A stretch of 64,000 nucleotides of DNA. It comes from Pseudoflavonifractor sp. An184. GTDB taxonomy: Bacteria > Bacillota > Clostridia > Oscillospirales > Oscillospiraceae. Made by a program: the position numbers and the translations under genes. The DNA is taken from positions 1 through 64,000 of the forward strand of contig NZ_NFKI01000008.1 in assembly GCF_002160305.1 (NCBI RefSeq), in the 5' to 3' direction. Below are positions 50,961-58,857 of the stretch, piece by piece. The notes below the pieces were generated by a model that saw only the letters and a program-made list of their open reading frames with translations, had not been told where the DNA came from and did no database searches. Position 1 is the stretch's first letter. Each line of letters starts with the position of its first letter.

Positions 50961-52689
50961 CCTGGTCCCCTCCTCTCATCTGGGAATGGTAGATCTCCTG
51001 GTAAATGGGGTCGCCGGCCAGGAGCTGCTCATGGGTGCCCACCGCGTGGACCCGCCCGTCCTCCAGAATGACAATCTGGTCGGCGTCCATCACCGAGGTG
51101 AGGCGCTGGGCGATAATCAGCTTGGTCACGTCCCGCCGCTGGGCCAGAGCCCGGCGGATCTTCCCCTCGGTGGCGGTGTCCACCGCGCTGGTGGAGTCGT
51201 CAAAGATGAGCACCTTGGGCCGCTTCAGCAGGGTCCGGGCGATGCACAGCCGCTGCTTCTGGCCGCCGGAGACGTTGACGCCCCCCTGGCCCAGGTCGGT
51301 GTCCAGCCCCCTGGGCATCCGCTCCAGAAACTCGTCGGCACAGGCCTCCCGGCAGGCGGCCCACAGGGTGCCGTCGTCCGCCTCCGGGTCGCCCCACTTC
51401 AGGTTGTCCCGGATGGTGCCCGAAAAGAGCACATTTTTCTGCAGGACGATGCCCACCGCGTCCCGGAGGGTTTTCAGGTCGTACTCCCGCACGTCCCGGC
51501 CCCCCACCCGGACCGTCCCTACGGTGGCGTCGTACAGCCGGGGGATCAGCTGAACCAGGGTGCTCTTGGCCGAACCGGTGCCCCCCAGGATGCCCACCGT
51601 CTCCCCCGCCCGGATGTGGAGCTCCACATCCCGCAGGGCGTATTTCTCCGAGCCCGCCTGGTATTGGAAGGAGACGCAGTCGAAGTCGATGCTCCCGTCG
51701 GGCACCTCCCGGACCGGGTCCTCCGGCTCCTCCAGGTCGGGGGCCTCCTCCAGCACCTGGCCGATGCGGTGGGCGCTGGTGAGGGAGCGGGTGAGGAGGA
51801 GAAACACGTTGGAAATCATCATCAGGGAGTTCATCACCTGGAGCACATAGCTCAGAAATCCCGTGAGCTCGCCCACCTGCATCTCCCCGGCCAGGATCAG
51901 CTGTCCGCCAAACCACAGGATCATCACCACAGCGGAGTACATGACCAGCTGGAAGAAGGGTAGGTTGAGCACCGCGTTTTGGAAGGTGGTGCGGCTGGCG
52001 TCGGAGAGCTCCTGGCTCACCTCCTGGAAGCGCTCCTCCTCGTACTCCCCCCGGACAAAGGCCTTGATGGCCCGGATGCCGGTGAGCCCCTCCTGGATGC
52101 GGCTGTTCAGGCGGTCCATGGCGGTCTGCTGGCGGCTGTACAGGGGACTCACCTTGCGGACGATCAGGGCCAGGATGATCCCCAGAACGGGGGTGCAGAT
52201 CACAAAGACCAGGGCCAGCCTGGCGTTCATGGCAAAGGACAGCCCGATGCCCAGCAGGAGCATCACCGGCCCCCGGACCATGGGCCGCAGGCCGCCGTTG
52301 ATGGCGTTCTGCATCACCGTCACGTCGGTGGTCATCCGGGTCACCAGGGACGAGGAGGAGAACCGGTCCAGGTTGGAGAAGGCGAAGCTCTGGAGCTTCT
52401 CATACTCCGCCTCCCGCAGCCCCCCGCCGAAGCGGTAGGCGGCCCGGGCGGCGAACCGGGCGTAGATAAATCCGGCGATGAGGGCCAGGCCCGCGCACAG
52501 GGCCATGGCGGCCCCCAGCTTCCAGATGCGGGGCACGTCCCCCAGGGCCACGCCGTCGTCAATGATCCCCGTCATCAGCAGGGGAATGGCCATCTCAAAC
52601 CCGCACTCCACCAGCAGGAGCAGGATGGCAACGAAAAAATCCCACCGGCAGGGGCGCAGATACCGGGCCATGGTACGTAGATCCTTCAT
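50944..52689 (-). CDS. ABC exporter half-transporter, degenerate-site subunit
   Basis: 581 residues, same architecture as its partner: membrane domain (FVAILLLLVECGFEMAIPLL...) and ATPase. Walker A is GGTGSAKST, with Ala instead of the last Gly, and Walker B reads VLIFDDSTSAVD with Asp in place of the catalytic Glu. The signature VSGGQ is canonical. This is the usual asymmetry of heterodimeric exporters, one active and one silent site. Starts four bases inside the marR-like gene end, with GGAGGAG upstream. Confidence 0.92.
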   Translation of the reverse strand: MKDLRTMARYLRPCRWDFFVAILLLLVECGFEMAIPLLMTGIIDDGVALGDVPRIWKLGAAMALCAGLALIAGFIYARFAARAAYRFGGGLREAEYEKLQSFAFSNLDRFSSSSLVTRMTTDVTVMQNAINGGLRPMVRGPVMLLLGIGLSFAMNARLALVFVICTPVLGIILALIVRKVSPLYSRQQTAMDRLNSRIQEGLTGIRAIKAFVRGEYEEERFQEVSQELSDASRTTFQNAVLNLPFFQLVMYSAVVMILWFGGQLILAGEMQVGELTGFLSYVLQVMNSLMMISNVFLLLTRSLTSAHRIGQVLEEAPDLEEPEDPVREVPDGSIDFDCVSFQYQAGSEKYALRDVELHIRAGETVGILGGTGSAKSTLVQLIPRLYDATVGTVRVGGRDVREYDLKTLRDAVGIVLQKNVLFSGTIRDNLKWGDPEADDGTLWAACREACADEFLERMPRGLDTDLGQGGVNVSGGQKQRLCIARTLLKRPKVLIFDDSTSAVDTATEGKIRRALAQRRDVTKLIIAQRLTSVMDADQIVILEDGRVHAVGTHEQLLAGDPIYQEIYHSQMRGGDQDGQSL

Positions 52690-53126
52690 GGCGTCTCCTC
52701 CTCCAGGAAGCGCCCTCCCACGTTGCGGTAGGTCCGCTCCAAAAAGTCCCGCAGCTGGGCGCGCTCCTCCGGGGAGAAGCCCTGGAGCATCTGCTCCTCA
52801 ATGACCTTGCACCGCCCCTCCCAGGCGTCCAGGGCGTCCCGGCCAAGCTGGGTCAGCTCCACCTGGCCGCTGCGCCGGTCGTTGGGGGAGGGACTGCGGG
52901 TGACAAAGCCCCCCCGCTCCAGGCTGTCCAGCATCCGGCAGATGGCCGAGGGGTCCACGTCGCAGCAGTCGGCCAGCTCCCGCTGGCTGCTGTGTCCCAG
53001 CTCGCTCAGATACCGCAGCACCTTGGGCTGCCCGGGGGAGAGGCCCATCTCCTTGAGGTAGGGCCGCAGATAGTTCCGCTGGGCGTGGGCGGTGCGGGCC
53101 AAAAGGGTATGAATGGCATAGCGCAC
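52686..53126 (-). CDS. MarR family transcriptional regulator
   Basis: 146 residues from a GTG after AGAGGTC; the longer frame to 53171 would run through the operator. Winged helix: GLSPGQPKVLRYLSELGHSS, ELADCCDVDPSAICRMLDSL, then GGFVTRSPSPNDRRSGQVEL with the wing D-x-R-x-x-x-V. First gene of the exporter operon, overlapping it by ATGA, so it most likely represses its own promoter and the exporter until a ligand binds. Confidence 0.92.
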   Translation of the reverse strand: MRYAIHTLLARTAHAQRNYLRPYLKEMGLSPGQPKVLRYLSELGHSSQRELADCCDVDPSAICRMLDSLERGGFVTRSPSPNDRRSGQVELTQLGRDALDAWEGRCKVIEEQMLQGFSPEERAQLRDFLERTYRNVGGRFLEEETP

Positions 53127-53149
53127 AGGAATCGACCTCTTTTCTTGCC

Positions 53150-53175
53150 ATATCAATGATTGATATATCAATAAT
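53150..53175 (-). promoter_or_regulatory. Palindromic operator for the MarR regulator
   Basis: Two overlapping perfect inverted repeats share a half-site: ATATCAAT-G-ATTGATAT (53150-53166) and ATTGATA-TATCAAT (53159-53172). They lie just after the expected transcription start, a classic position for MarR repression. Confidence 0.75.
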
Positions 53176-53188
53176 ACGGGATGACTTT

Positions 53189-53216
53189 ATTATAGCGCGT
53201 TTCATTCGGCTGTCAA
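53189..53216 (-). promoter_or_regulatory. Promoter of the MarR-ABC operon
   Basis: Minus strand TTGACA (53216-53211), a 16-base spacer and TATAAT (53194-53189): two consensus hexamers. Confidence 0.85.
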
Positions 53217-53278
53217 CTCTGTTTTCCTAAAATAAGACTTCCACGTTTGCCTTACATTTCTGGAAAAATCTTTTCTTG

Positions 53279-53309
53279 GCGTTCCCGCCCCCGGCGGAGG
53301 CGGGAACGC
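53279..53309. repeat. GC-rich hairpin upstream of the MarR operon
   Basis: GCGTTCCCGCC (53279-53289) pairs perfectly with 53299-53309. No T-run; it may insulate the two transcription units. Confidence 0.45.
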
Positions 53310-53321
53310 AGGTTAGGGCCG

Positions 53322-53353
53322 AAAAAAACAGCCCCTGGAGGCTCCAAGGGCTG
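53322..53353 (-). terminator. Terminator of the HAD hydrolase gene
   Basis: A stem at 53329-53353 followed on the minus strand by seven T (53328-53322). Confidence 0.85.
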
Positions 53354-53363
53354 CGGAGAATAT

Positions 53364-54146
53364 TCAGGCCTCTCCAGGAGGGATCTCTCCCACCCCGTTG
53401 AGGATCAGGCGGGGCCGGTAGGGGAAGCGCTCCATCTCCTCCCGGGTGGTGACGCCGGAGAGGACCAGCAGGGTGTCCAGGCCGCTCTCGATGCCGGCCA
53501 CAATGTCGGTGTCCATCCGGTCGCCGATGATGGCGGCATCCTGGGAGTGGACCCCCAGCAGCTTCAGGCCGGTGCGCATCATCAGGGGGTTGGGCTTTCC
53601 GATGAAGTAGGCCTGCTGGCCGGTGGCCATCTCAATGGGGGCCACCAGGGCCCGGCAGGAGGGGACCAGCCCCTCCTCGGTGGGGCCGGTGAGGTCGGAG
53701 TTGCAGCCGATGAACCGGGCCCCCTTCTGCACCAGGTGGACCGCCTTGCAGATGGCGTCGTAGTTGTAGTTGGGGGACTCCCCCATGACCACATAGTCCG
53801 GATTGATGTCGCTGAGGGTGATGCCCCGGTCGTACAGGGCGTTGTACAGCCCGGGCTCCCCGATGACATAGGCCTTGGCCCCCGGCATCTGGGCGGCGAT
53901 GAACTCCGCCGTGGCCAGAGCGCTGGTATAGAAGTGCTGCTCGTCCACCTCCAGCCCCATGCGGGCGAGCTTGTCCTGCAGTTCCCGGGGGGTCTTGCCG
54001 CTGTTGTTGGTCAGAAACAAAAACTTCTTTTTCTCCCGGTACAGCCACTCCACAAACTCCTTGGCGCCGGGCAGCAGACGGTTCCCGTGATAGATCACGC
54101 CGTCCATATCACAGATATAGCCGCTCTTGTTGCGAAATTGATCCAT
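53364..54146 (-). CDS. HAD superfamily IIA hydrolase (NagD/p-nitrophenyl phosphatase type)
   Basis: 260 residues from the ATG after AAAGGAG. HAD motif I YICDMDGVIYHGN (nucleophile Asp), motif II FLTNNSGKTPRELQ, a type IIA cap in the middle, then GKPNPLMM (Lys) and GDRMDTDIVAGIESGLDTLL (acidic pair). It dephosphorylates small molecules such as nucleotide or sugar phosphates; the true substrate is not known. The SGNH gene upstream is ~90 bases away and may be cotranscribed. Confidence 0.92.
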   Translation of the reverse strand: MDQFRNKSGYICDMDGVIYHGNRLLPGAKEFVEWLYREKKKFLFLTNNSGKTPRELQDKLARMGLEVDEQHFYTSALATAEFIAAQMPGAKAYVIGEPGLYNALYDRGITLSDINPDYVVMGESPNYNYDAICKAVHLVQKGARFIGCNSDLTGPTEEGLVPSCRALVAPIEMATGQQAYFIGKPNPLMMRTGLKLLGVHSQDAAIIGDRMDTDIVAGIESGLDTLLVLSGVTTREEMERFPYRPRLILNGVGEIPPGEA

Positions 54147-54238
54147 AAACTCACTCCTTTGTCCGCAGAGAGGTATCTCCGGGCTGTCTCCCATTATACC
54201 GGAGTTTTGGAGCGGAAACAAGGGCGGGTTTGTAAACA

Positions 54239-54844
54239 TTACAGACCCAGGGCCCGCAGCGCACGGTCCATCCCCTGGGCGAAGGCCAGGTGGCCCCTCT
54301 GAGTGAAGTGGACGCCGTCAAAGGCCAGCTCCACCCCCCACGCGCCCCCGTCGGCAAAGGCGATTCCCTGTTCCCGGGCCAGGGCGCCGTACTGCTCCGC
54401 CAGATGGCGGGAGGCCTCCGCCCAGGCTTCATCCGCCACCCAGGCGCCCCGGCGCATGGGGGGCGGGGCGGCCAGAAGAAATTGCGTCTGGCCCCCCCAC
54501 TGCCCCCGCCGCACCAGGAGCCAGGCCAGGAGGGCGCGCATCCGCTCCACCACCACCTCCGCCTGGGGCGGGGACATCTGCAGCAGGTCGTTGCTGCCCA
54601 GCAGAATCACCACCGCGTCCACGGGGGAGGAGCGCTTCAGCGCCTCCTCCAGGCGCTGGACCTCCCAGGGGCGGCGGGGAATCTCACGGCCGTTCTCCCC
54701 CAAATTGACGATCTGCCGGTCCGGTTGAAGAGCGGCCAGCTGATCGGGCCAGCGCACCTGGGGCGGATACCGCCCGCCCAGGGGGGACTGGGGGTCATAG
54801 CCGTAGGTGTTGGAATCCCCATAGCATAAAATGGTTCGCTTCAT
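54239..54844 (-). CDS. SGNH/GDSL hydrolase
   Basis: 201 residues, start after GGAGGAGGAG (the longer frame to 54919 is not supported). Block I ILCYGDSNTYGYDP (nucleophile Ser), block II NLGENGREIP (Gly), block III LLGSNDLLQM (Asn), block V FDGVHFTQRGH (Asp and His). Such cytoplasmic SGNH enzymes deacylate esters or arylesters; no signal peptide. Substrate unknown. Confidence 0.9.
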   Translation of the reverse strand: MKRTILCYGDSNTYGYDPQSPLGGRYPPQVRWPDQLAALQPDRQIVNLGENGREIPRRPWEVQRLEEALKRSSPVDAVVILLGSNDLLQMSPPQAEVVVERMRALLAWLLVRRGQWGGQTQFLLAAPPPMRRGAWVADEAWAEASRHLAEQYGALAREQGIAFADGGAWGVELAFDGVHFTQRGHLAFAQGMDRALRALGL

Positions 54845-55026
54845 TGCAGCTCCTCCTCCAGGCGGACGGTTCTTCGGAAAAAAGGAAATTTTCCAGCCTG
54901 ACGTCTTTCTCTGTATCATACCACAGATTGCTCCGGATTGCTCCCGCCGCCGTCATAAAGAAAGAGTAAAATTATTCTTCATTTTCCGGGAGCCGCCGGT
55001 GTGCCCGGAACAATGCAGAAAGAAAA

Positions 55027-55059
55027 GGCCTCCGGCGGACAGACTGTCCGCCGGAGGCC
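55027..55059 (-). terminator. Terminator of the aldolase-kinase operon
   Basis: A 14-bp stem (55027-55040/55046-55059) with a 5-base loop, followed on the minus strand by TTTTCTTT. Confidence 0.88.
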
Positions 55060-55079
55060 CCTGGGGTCCGGATGGGGAT

Positions 55080-56168
55080 TTACCGCTTGATGTCGTAGTT
55101 CATGTTCATCAGACTGCGGATGGTGTCCGCGTCGTCGGTGATGTTGCCGTCCCCGTGGATGGTGTGCTTGATGGCGCTGCTGGCCACGGCGAAGTTGAGC
55201 ATATCCATGGGCTTGTACTGGTGCATCATGGCGTAGATAAGGCCGCTGGCGAAGGCGTCGCCGCCCCCCACTCGGTCCAGAATGGTGAAGGTGAACAGGC
55301 GGCTCTCAAAGGTATGCCCGTCATACCACATGAAGGCCTTCAGGCTGTTCTCACTGCCGCTGTGGGCGTAGCGCACGTGGCGGGCGATGCACTTGAGGTT
55401 GGGGTAGCGGTCCACAAAGGCCTGGAAAATCTCCTCCTGCTGCTCATAGCTGGGCTGGAGGGGAACCCCGTCCTTCCAGTCCCCCTTGCTGTGGTCCGCC
55501 TCGTCCCGCCACAGGTGATAGGGCTCGATGCCCAGCAGCACGTCCACATAGGGCAGGCACTGGGTGCAGAAGTCACGGGCCTCCTCCCAGGTCCACAGGG
55601 CGGAGCGGAAGTTGCCGTCAAAGCTGACGGTGAGGCCGTGGGCCTTGGCCGTTTTCAAACAGTCCAGGGTGAGCTTGGCGCAGCCGGGGCCTAGGGCGGG
55701 GGTGATGCCGCTGAGGTGGAGCCAGTCGAAGCCCTCCAGCAGGGCGTCCAGGTCCACCCGGCCGTAGTCGTACTCCACAAAGGCGCTGTGCATCCGGTCA
55801 TAGGTGACCTTGCTGGGCCGGATGCCGTAGCCCGTCTCCAGGTAGTAGGTGCCCAGACGGTGGGTGGGGGTCTCCTCCGGGGTGGAGAGGATCATGGGAG
55901 TGCAGTGGACGTCGTTGCTGCGCAGCATACGCACGGCGCTCTTGCCCACGCTGTTGTTGGGGACCACGCTGAAGAAGGTACTGTCGATGCCCAGATTGGC
56001 CAGAGCCAGGGCAATGTTGGCCTCGCTGCCGCCGTAGCTGGCCTGGAAGCTGGTGGCCATGCGGATCTTCTCGTAGTCCGGGGGTGTGAGCCGCAGCATG
56101 ATCTCGCCGATGGTGATGAATTTCTGGGGAGAGCTGGCCCCCCGAAGCAGCGGATTGAAATGCTCCAT
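55080..56168 (-). CDS. PfkB family carbohydrate kinase, second KDG kinase-like protein
   Basis: 362 residues. Ribokinase fold with FITIGEIMLRLTPPDYEKIR, the YGGSEANIALALANLG sugar-binding loop, SGITPALGPGCAKLTLDCLK, and the DRVGGGDAFASGLIYAM ATP/catalytic motif with the conserved Asp. It is similar in plan to the kdgK protein upstream but only moderately in sequence, so it may act on a related keto-deoxy sugar acid or be redundant. AGGAGGGG precedes the ATG. A hairpin lies between the two kinase genes. Confidence 0.87.
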   Translation of the reverse strand: MEHFNPLLRGASSPQKFITIGEIMLRLTPPDYEKIRMATSFQASYGGSEANIALALANLGIDSTFFSVVPNNSVGKSAVRMLRSNDVHCTPMILSTPEETPTHRLGTYYLETGYGIRPSKVTYDRMHSAFVEYDYGRVDLDALLEGFDWLHLSGITPALGPGCAKLTLDCLKTAKAHGLTVSFDGNFRSALWTWEEARDFCTQCLPYVDVLLGIEPYHLWRDEADHSKGDWKDGVPLQPSYEQQEEIFQAFVDRYPNLKCIARHVRYAHSGSENSLKAFMWYDGHTFESRLFTFTILDRVGGGDAFASGLIYAMMHQYKPMDMLNFAVASSAIKHTIHGDGNITDDADTIRSLMNMNYDIKR

Positions 56169-56237
56169 AAATACGCCCCTCCTGATTTTAATTGGTGTCC
56201 CGAACCCGGCGGGTGCGGGAAGAATTCAAATGGATGG

Positions 56238-56272
56238 AAAGAGGACCGATCACCGCAGGGGACCGGTCCTCT
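56238..56272 (-). terminator. Hairpin between the two kinase genes
   Basis: GAGGACCG and CGGTCCTC arms enclose about 17 bases; on the minus strand a weak TTTCC follows. Possibly a partial terminator that lowers expression of the second kinase. Confidence 0.4.
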
Positions 56273-56308
56273 CTCGCTGTGTATCTGGATCTGGAAGATA
56301 ATATCCTG

Positions 56309-57334
56309 TTACCGCTGGATGCGGCCGGAGCCGTCGCCGCCGGCCAGCTTCTCCACCTCGGCCACGGTGACCATGTTGTAGTCGCCCTCGATGGTGTGCT
56401 TGAGGGCGGAGGCCGCCACGGCGAACTCCACCGCGTCCTGGGTGCTCTTGCCGTTGAGCAGAGCGTAGATCAGGCCGCCGCCGAAGCTGTCGCCGCCGCC
56501 CACGCGGTCGATGATGCGCAGCTCGTACTTTTTGGAGAAGCAGTACTCGTTGGAGGCAGCGTCGTAGAGCATGGCGCTCCAGCCGTTGTCGGAGGCGGAG
56601 TGGGACTCCCGCAGGGTGATGGCCACCTTCTCAAAGCCGAACTTGTCGGAGAGCTGCTTGGCCACGGACTTGTAGCCCTCGTGGTTGATCTCGCCGGCAT
56701 AGATGTCGGTGGCCTCGGCCTCGATGCCGAACACGTCCTTGGCGTCCTCCTCGTTGGAGATGCACACGTCCACGTACTGGCACAGCTCGGTCATGGCCTC
56801 CCGGGCCTGCTCCCGGGTCCACAGCTTGCCCCGGTAGTTCAGGTCGCAGGAGATCTTCACCCCGTGGGCCTTGGCGGCTTTGCAGGCCTCCTTGCAGGTC
56901 TCCACCAGGTTGGGCCCCAGGGCCGGAGTGATGCCGGTGAAGTGGAACCAGTCCACCCCCTCGAAGATCTTGTCCCAGTCGAAGTCGGAGGGCTGGGACT
57001 CCTGAATGGCGGAGTGGGCCCGGTCATAGATGCACACGCTGCCCCGCTGGGAGGCGCCCTTCTCGTTGAAGTAGATGCCCACACGGTCGCCGCCCCGGAC
57101 GATCATGGAGGTGTCCACGCCGTAGCGGCGCAGGGAGTTCACCGCCGCCTGGCCGATGGCGTGGGCGGGCAGCTTGGTGACGTAGGCGGCGTCCAGGCCG
57201 TAGTTGGCCAGGGAGACGGCCACGTTGGCCTCGCCGCCGCCGAAGGTGAACTCCAGGTGGTCCGCCTGGACAAAGCGCTCGTAGTTGTAGGGCTGGAGCC
57301 GGATCATCAGCTCGCCGAAGGTAACGACTTTCAT
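56309..57334 (-). CDS. kdgK: 2-dehydro-3-deoxygluconokinase
   Basis: 341 residues, start at the ATG nine bases after AAGGAG (a GTG nine bases earlier is too close). VVTFGELMIRLQPYNYERFV, TFGGGEANVAVSLANYGLDA, FTGITPALGPNLVETCKEAC, SCDLNYRGKLWTREQAREAM and IDRVGGGDSFGGGLIYALL are the KDG kinase pattern of the PfkB family. It phosphorylates 2-keto-3-deoxygluconate to KDPG, the substrate of the aldolase encoded 48 bases upstream. The pairing with the aldolase supports the name. Confidence 0.9.
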   Translation of the reverse strand: MKVVTFGELMIRLQPYNYERFVQADHLEFTFGGGEANVAVSLANYGLDAAYVTKLPAHAIGQAAVNSLRRYGVDTSMIVRGGDRVGIYFNEKGASQRGSVCIYDRAHSAIQESQPSDFDWDKIFEGVDWFHFTGITPALGPNLVETCKEACKAAKAHGVKISCDLNYRGKLWTREQAREAMTELCQYVDVCISNEEDAKDVFGIEAEATDIYAGEINHEGYKSVAKQLSDKFGFEKVAITLRESHSASDNGWSAMLYDAASNEYCFSKKYELRIIDRVGGGDSFGGGLIYALLNGKSTQDAVEFAVAASALKHTIEGDYNMVTVAEVEKLAGGDGSGRIQR

Positions 57335-57382
57335 GTTCAGCACTCCTTAAATATTGTAAAGTTTATCGGTCCAAAAGAAAAA

Positions 57383-58345
57383 TCAGCGCTTTACCAGGTG
57401 GATGGCGAAGCCGCCCACCTCGTCCTGGAGGTAGATGGCCTTGGTGTTGCCCTTGGCGTCGGTCTTACGGCTGGCCTGGTCAAAGCGGACGCCCTGGAGG
57501 CCCAGGTGGTACACCGCCCGGTCCACATTGTAGGTGCCGATGGCGATGTGGCCGTTGGCGCCCCGGCCGGGGGCCTTGTTGCACTCCACCATGGAGCCGG
57601 CAAAGTCGGAGGAGTTGCCCGCCTTGTACTCCAGGCCGAACAGGGCGCACAGGGTCTTGGCGGTCTGGGCGGCCTCGTCGGCGTTGGCGCAGTTGATGCC
57701 CACATGGGCCAGAGTGAAGCCCATCATGGTCTTGACGGCCTCCTGGCAGATGCGGGTGATCTCGTCCCACTTCTCTCCCTCAATCAGATCCTTTTTCACC
57801 ATCCAGGTGCCGCCGCAGGCGATGATCTTATCGAAGCTCAGGTAGTCCATCATGTTCTTGGTGTTCACGCCGCCGGTGGGCATCCACCGCAGGGTGGTGT
57901 AGGGTCCGGCCACTGCCTTCAGCTTGGCCACGCCGCCGTTCTGCTCGGCGGGGAAGAACTTCACCACGTCCAGGCCCATGCTCATTGCCTGCTCCATCTC
58001 GCCGGGGGTGGCGGTGCCGGGCATCATGGGGACGCCCTTGTCAACGACATAGCGGGTGACAACGGGGTTGAAGCCGGGGCTGACGATAAACTGGGCCCCG
58101 GCGGCGATGGCCCGGTCGGCCTGCTCGGTGGTGAGGACGGTGCCCGCGCCCACCAGCATGTCGGGGACCTCGGCGGCGATGCGGCGGATGGCCTCCTCGC
58201 CGGCGGCGGTGCGGAAGGTGACCTCGGCGGCGGGCAGACCGCCCTTCACCAGGGCCCGGGCCAGGGGGACCGCCTTGTCGGCGTCGTCGATGGCAATGAC
58301 CGGAATGATGCCGATTTGATACACTCGCTGAAGAACTTCGTTCAT
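57383..58345 (-). CDS. eda: KDPG/KHG aldolase fused to a VOC-like domain
   Basis: 320 residues, start at the ATG ten bases after AAGGAG. Residues ~1-205 are a class I KDPG aldolase: IGIIPVIAIDDADKAVPLAR, AAEVTFRTAAGEEAIRRIAA, VGAGTVLTTEQ, MPGTATPGEMEQAMSMGLDV, VKFFPAE with the Schiff-base Lys, and MPTGGVNTKNMMDYL. Residues ~215-320 (TLAHVGINCANADEAAQTAK, ...HIAIGTYNVDRAVYHLGLQG, ending VGGFAIHLVKR) look like a vicinal-oxygen-chelate/glyoxalase-type beta domain. It splits KDPG to pyruvate and glyceraldehyde 3-phosphate; the extra domain's role is unknown. First gene of the operon. Confidence 0.9.
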   Translation of the reverse strand: MNEVLQRVYQIGIIPVIAIDDADKAVPLARALVKGGLPAAEVTFRTAAGEEAIRRIAAEVPDMLVGAGTVLTTEQADRAIAAGAQFIVSPGFNPVVTRYVVDKGVPMMPGTATPGEMEQAMSMGLDVVKFFPAEQNGGVAKLKAVAGPYTTLRWMPTGGVNTKNMMDYLSFDKIIACGGTWMVKKDLIEGEKWDEITRICQEAVKTMMGFTLAHVGINCANADEAAQTAKTLCALFGLEYKAGNSSDFAGSMVECNKAPGRGANGHIAIGTYNVDRAVYHLGLQGVRFDQASRKTDAKGNTKAIYLQDEVGGFAIHLVKR

Positions 58346-58405
58346 ATTGCGCACACTCCTTCAAATTTATTTCTGCACCCACACGCTGGATGCTGTGTCC
58401 GGATC

Positions 58406-58438
58406 AACATGTACACTTGCATACTAGAAAACAAGACG
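58406..58438 (-). promoter_or_regulatory. Promoter/operator of the aldolase-kinase operon
   Basis: The minus strand carries a 24-base block CGTCTTGTTTTCTAGTATGC plus AAGT (58438-58415) that matches 59745-59768 upstream of the dehydrogenase in 23 of 24 positions. TTGTTT (58434-58429) is a likely -35; the -10 (CATGTT, 58411-58406) is weak. The TAGTATGCAA core is a probable GntR site inside the spacer. Confidence 0.65.
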
Positions 58439-58626
58439 TCAAGAAAAGAAATGTCCGCGCAATATCTGCGGGACGGCGGACAGGAACACGAGGCGGGGCC
58501 TCGCAGGGTGGAAAAACAACGGTTTGCTTACTTTCACCCTCTATTTTACATTCAAAATAAGATTGCGCAAGAGGGGAAACCATTTTTCGGAGAAATATAC
58601 AAAGGAGGGAATGAATTTTTGTGCTA

Positions 58627-58640
58627 GTATACTAGTATAC
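58627..58640. promoter_or_regulatory. Palindromic GntR-type site, upstream copy
   Basis: GTATACTAGTATAC is a perfect 14-base palindrome, extended leftward by CTA. It lies between the divergent aldolase operon and the gntR-type gene and contains two TATACT words; it may act as an auxiliary operator. The surrounding 58441-58736 stretch shows no convincing gene. Confidence 0.6.
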
Positions 58641-58736
58641 GAAAAGGCGGACCAACTTGTGTTCAGAACCTTGGAACAGGAAACCGGGGAAATGCAATTC
58701 TTTTGTGAAAATGGTAAAGACTTTCTGCCAATCCCC

Positions 58737-58770
58737 TTGTCATATGTTCAAAACACTGATATACTAGTAT
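58737..58770 (+). promoter_or_regulatory. Promoter and operator of the GntR gene
   Basis: TTGTCA (58737-58742), a 17-base spacer and TATACT (58760-58765). The perfect palindrome ATACTAGTAT (58761-58770) covers the -10, so the regulator probably represses itself. Confidence 0.7.
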
Positions 58771-58857
58771 TCATAAAGGGCATGGAATCCGGTATGGCTG
58801 AAATTGCCAGGCCTGAATTTTGTGCGTTCAACGATAGGCCAAGCGGGAGGCGCTCTC

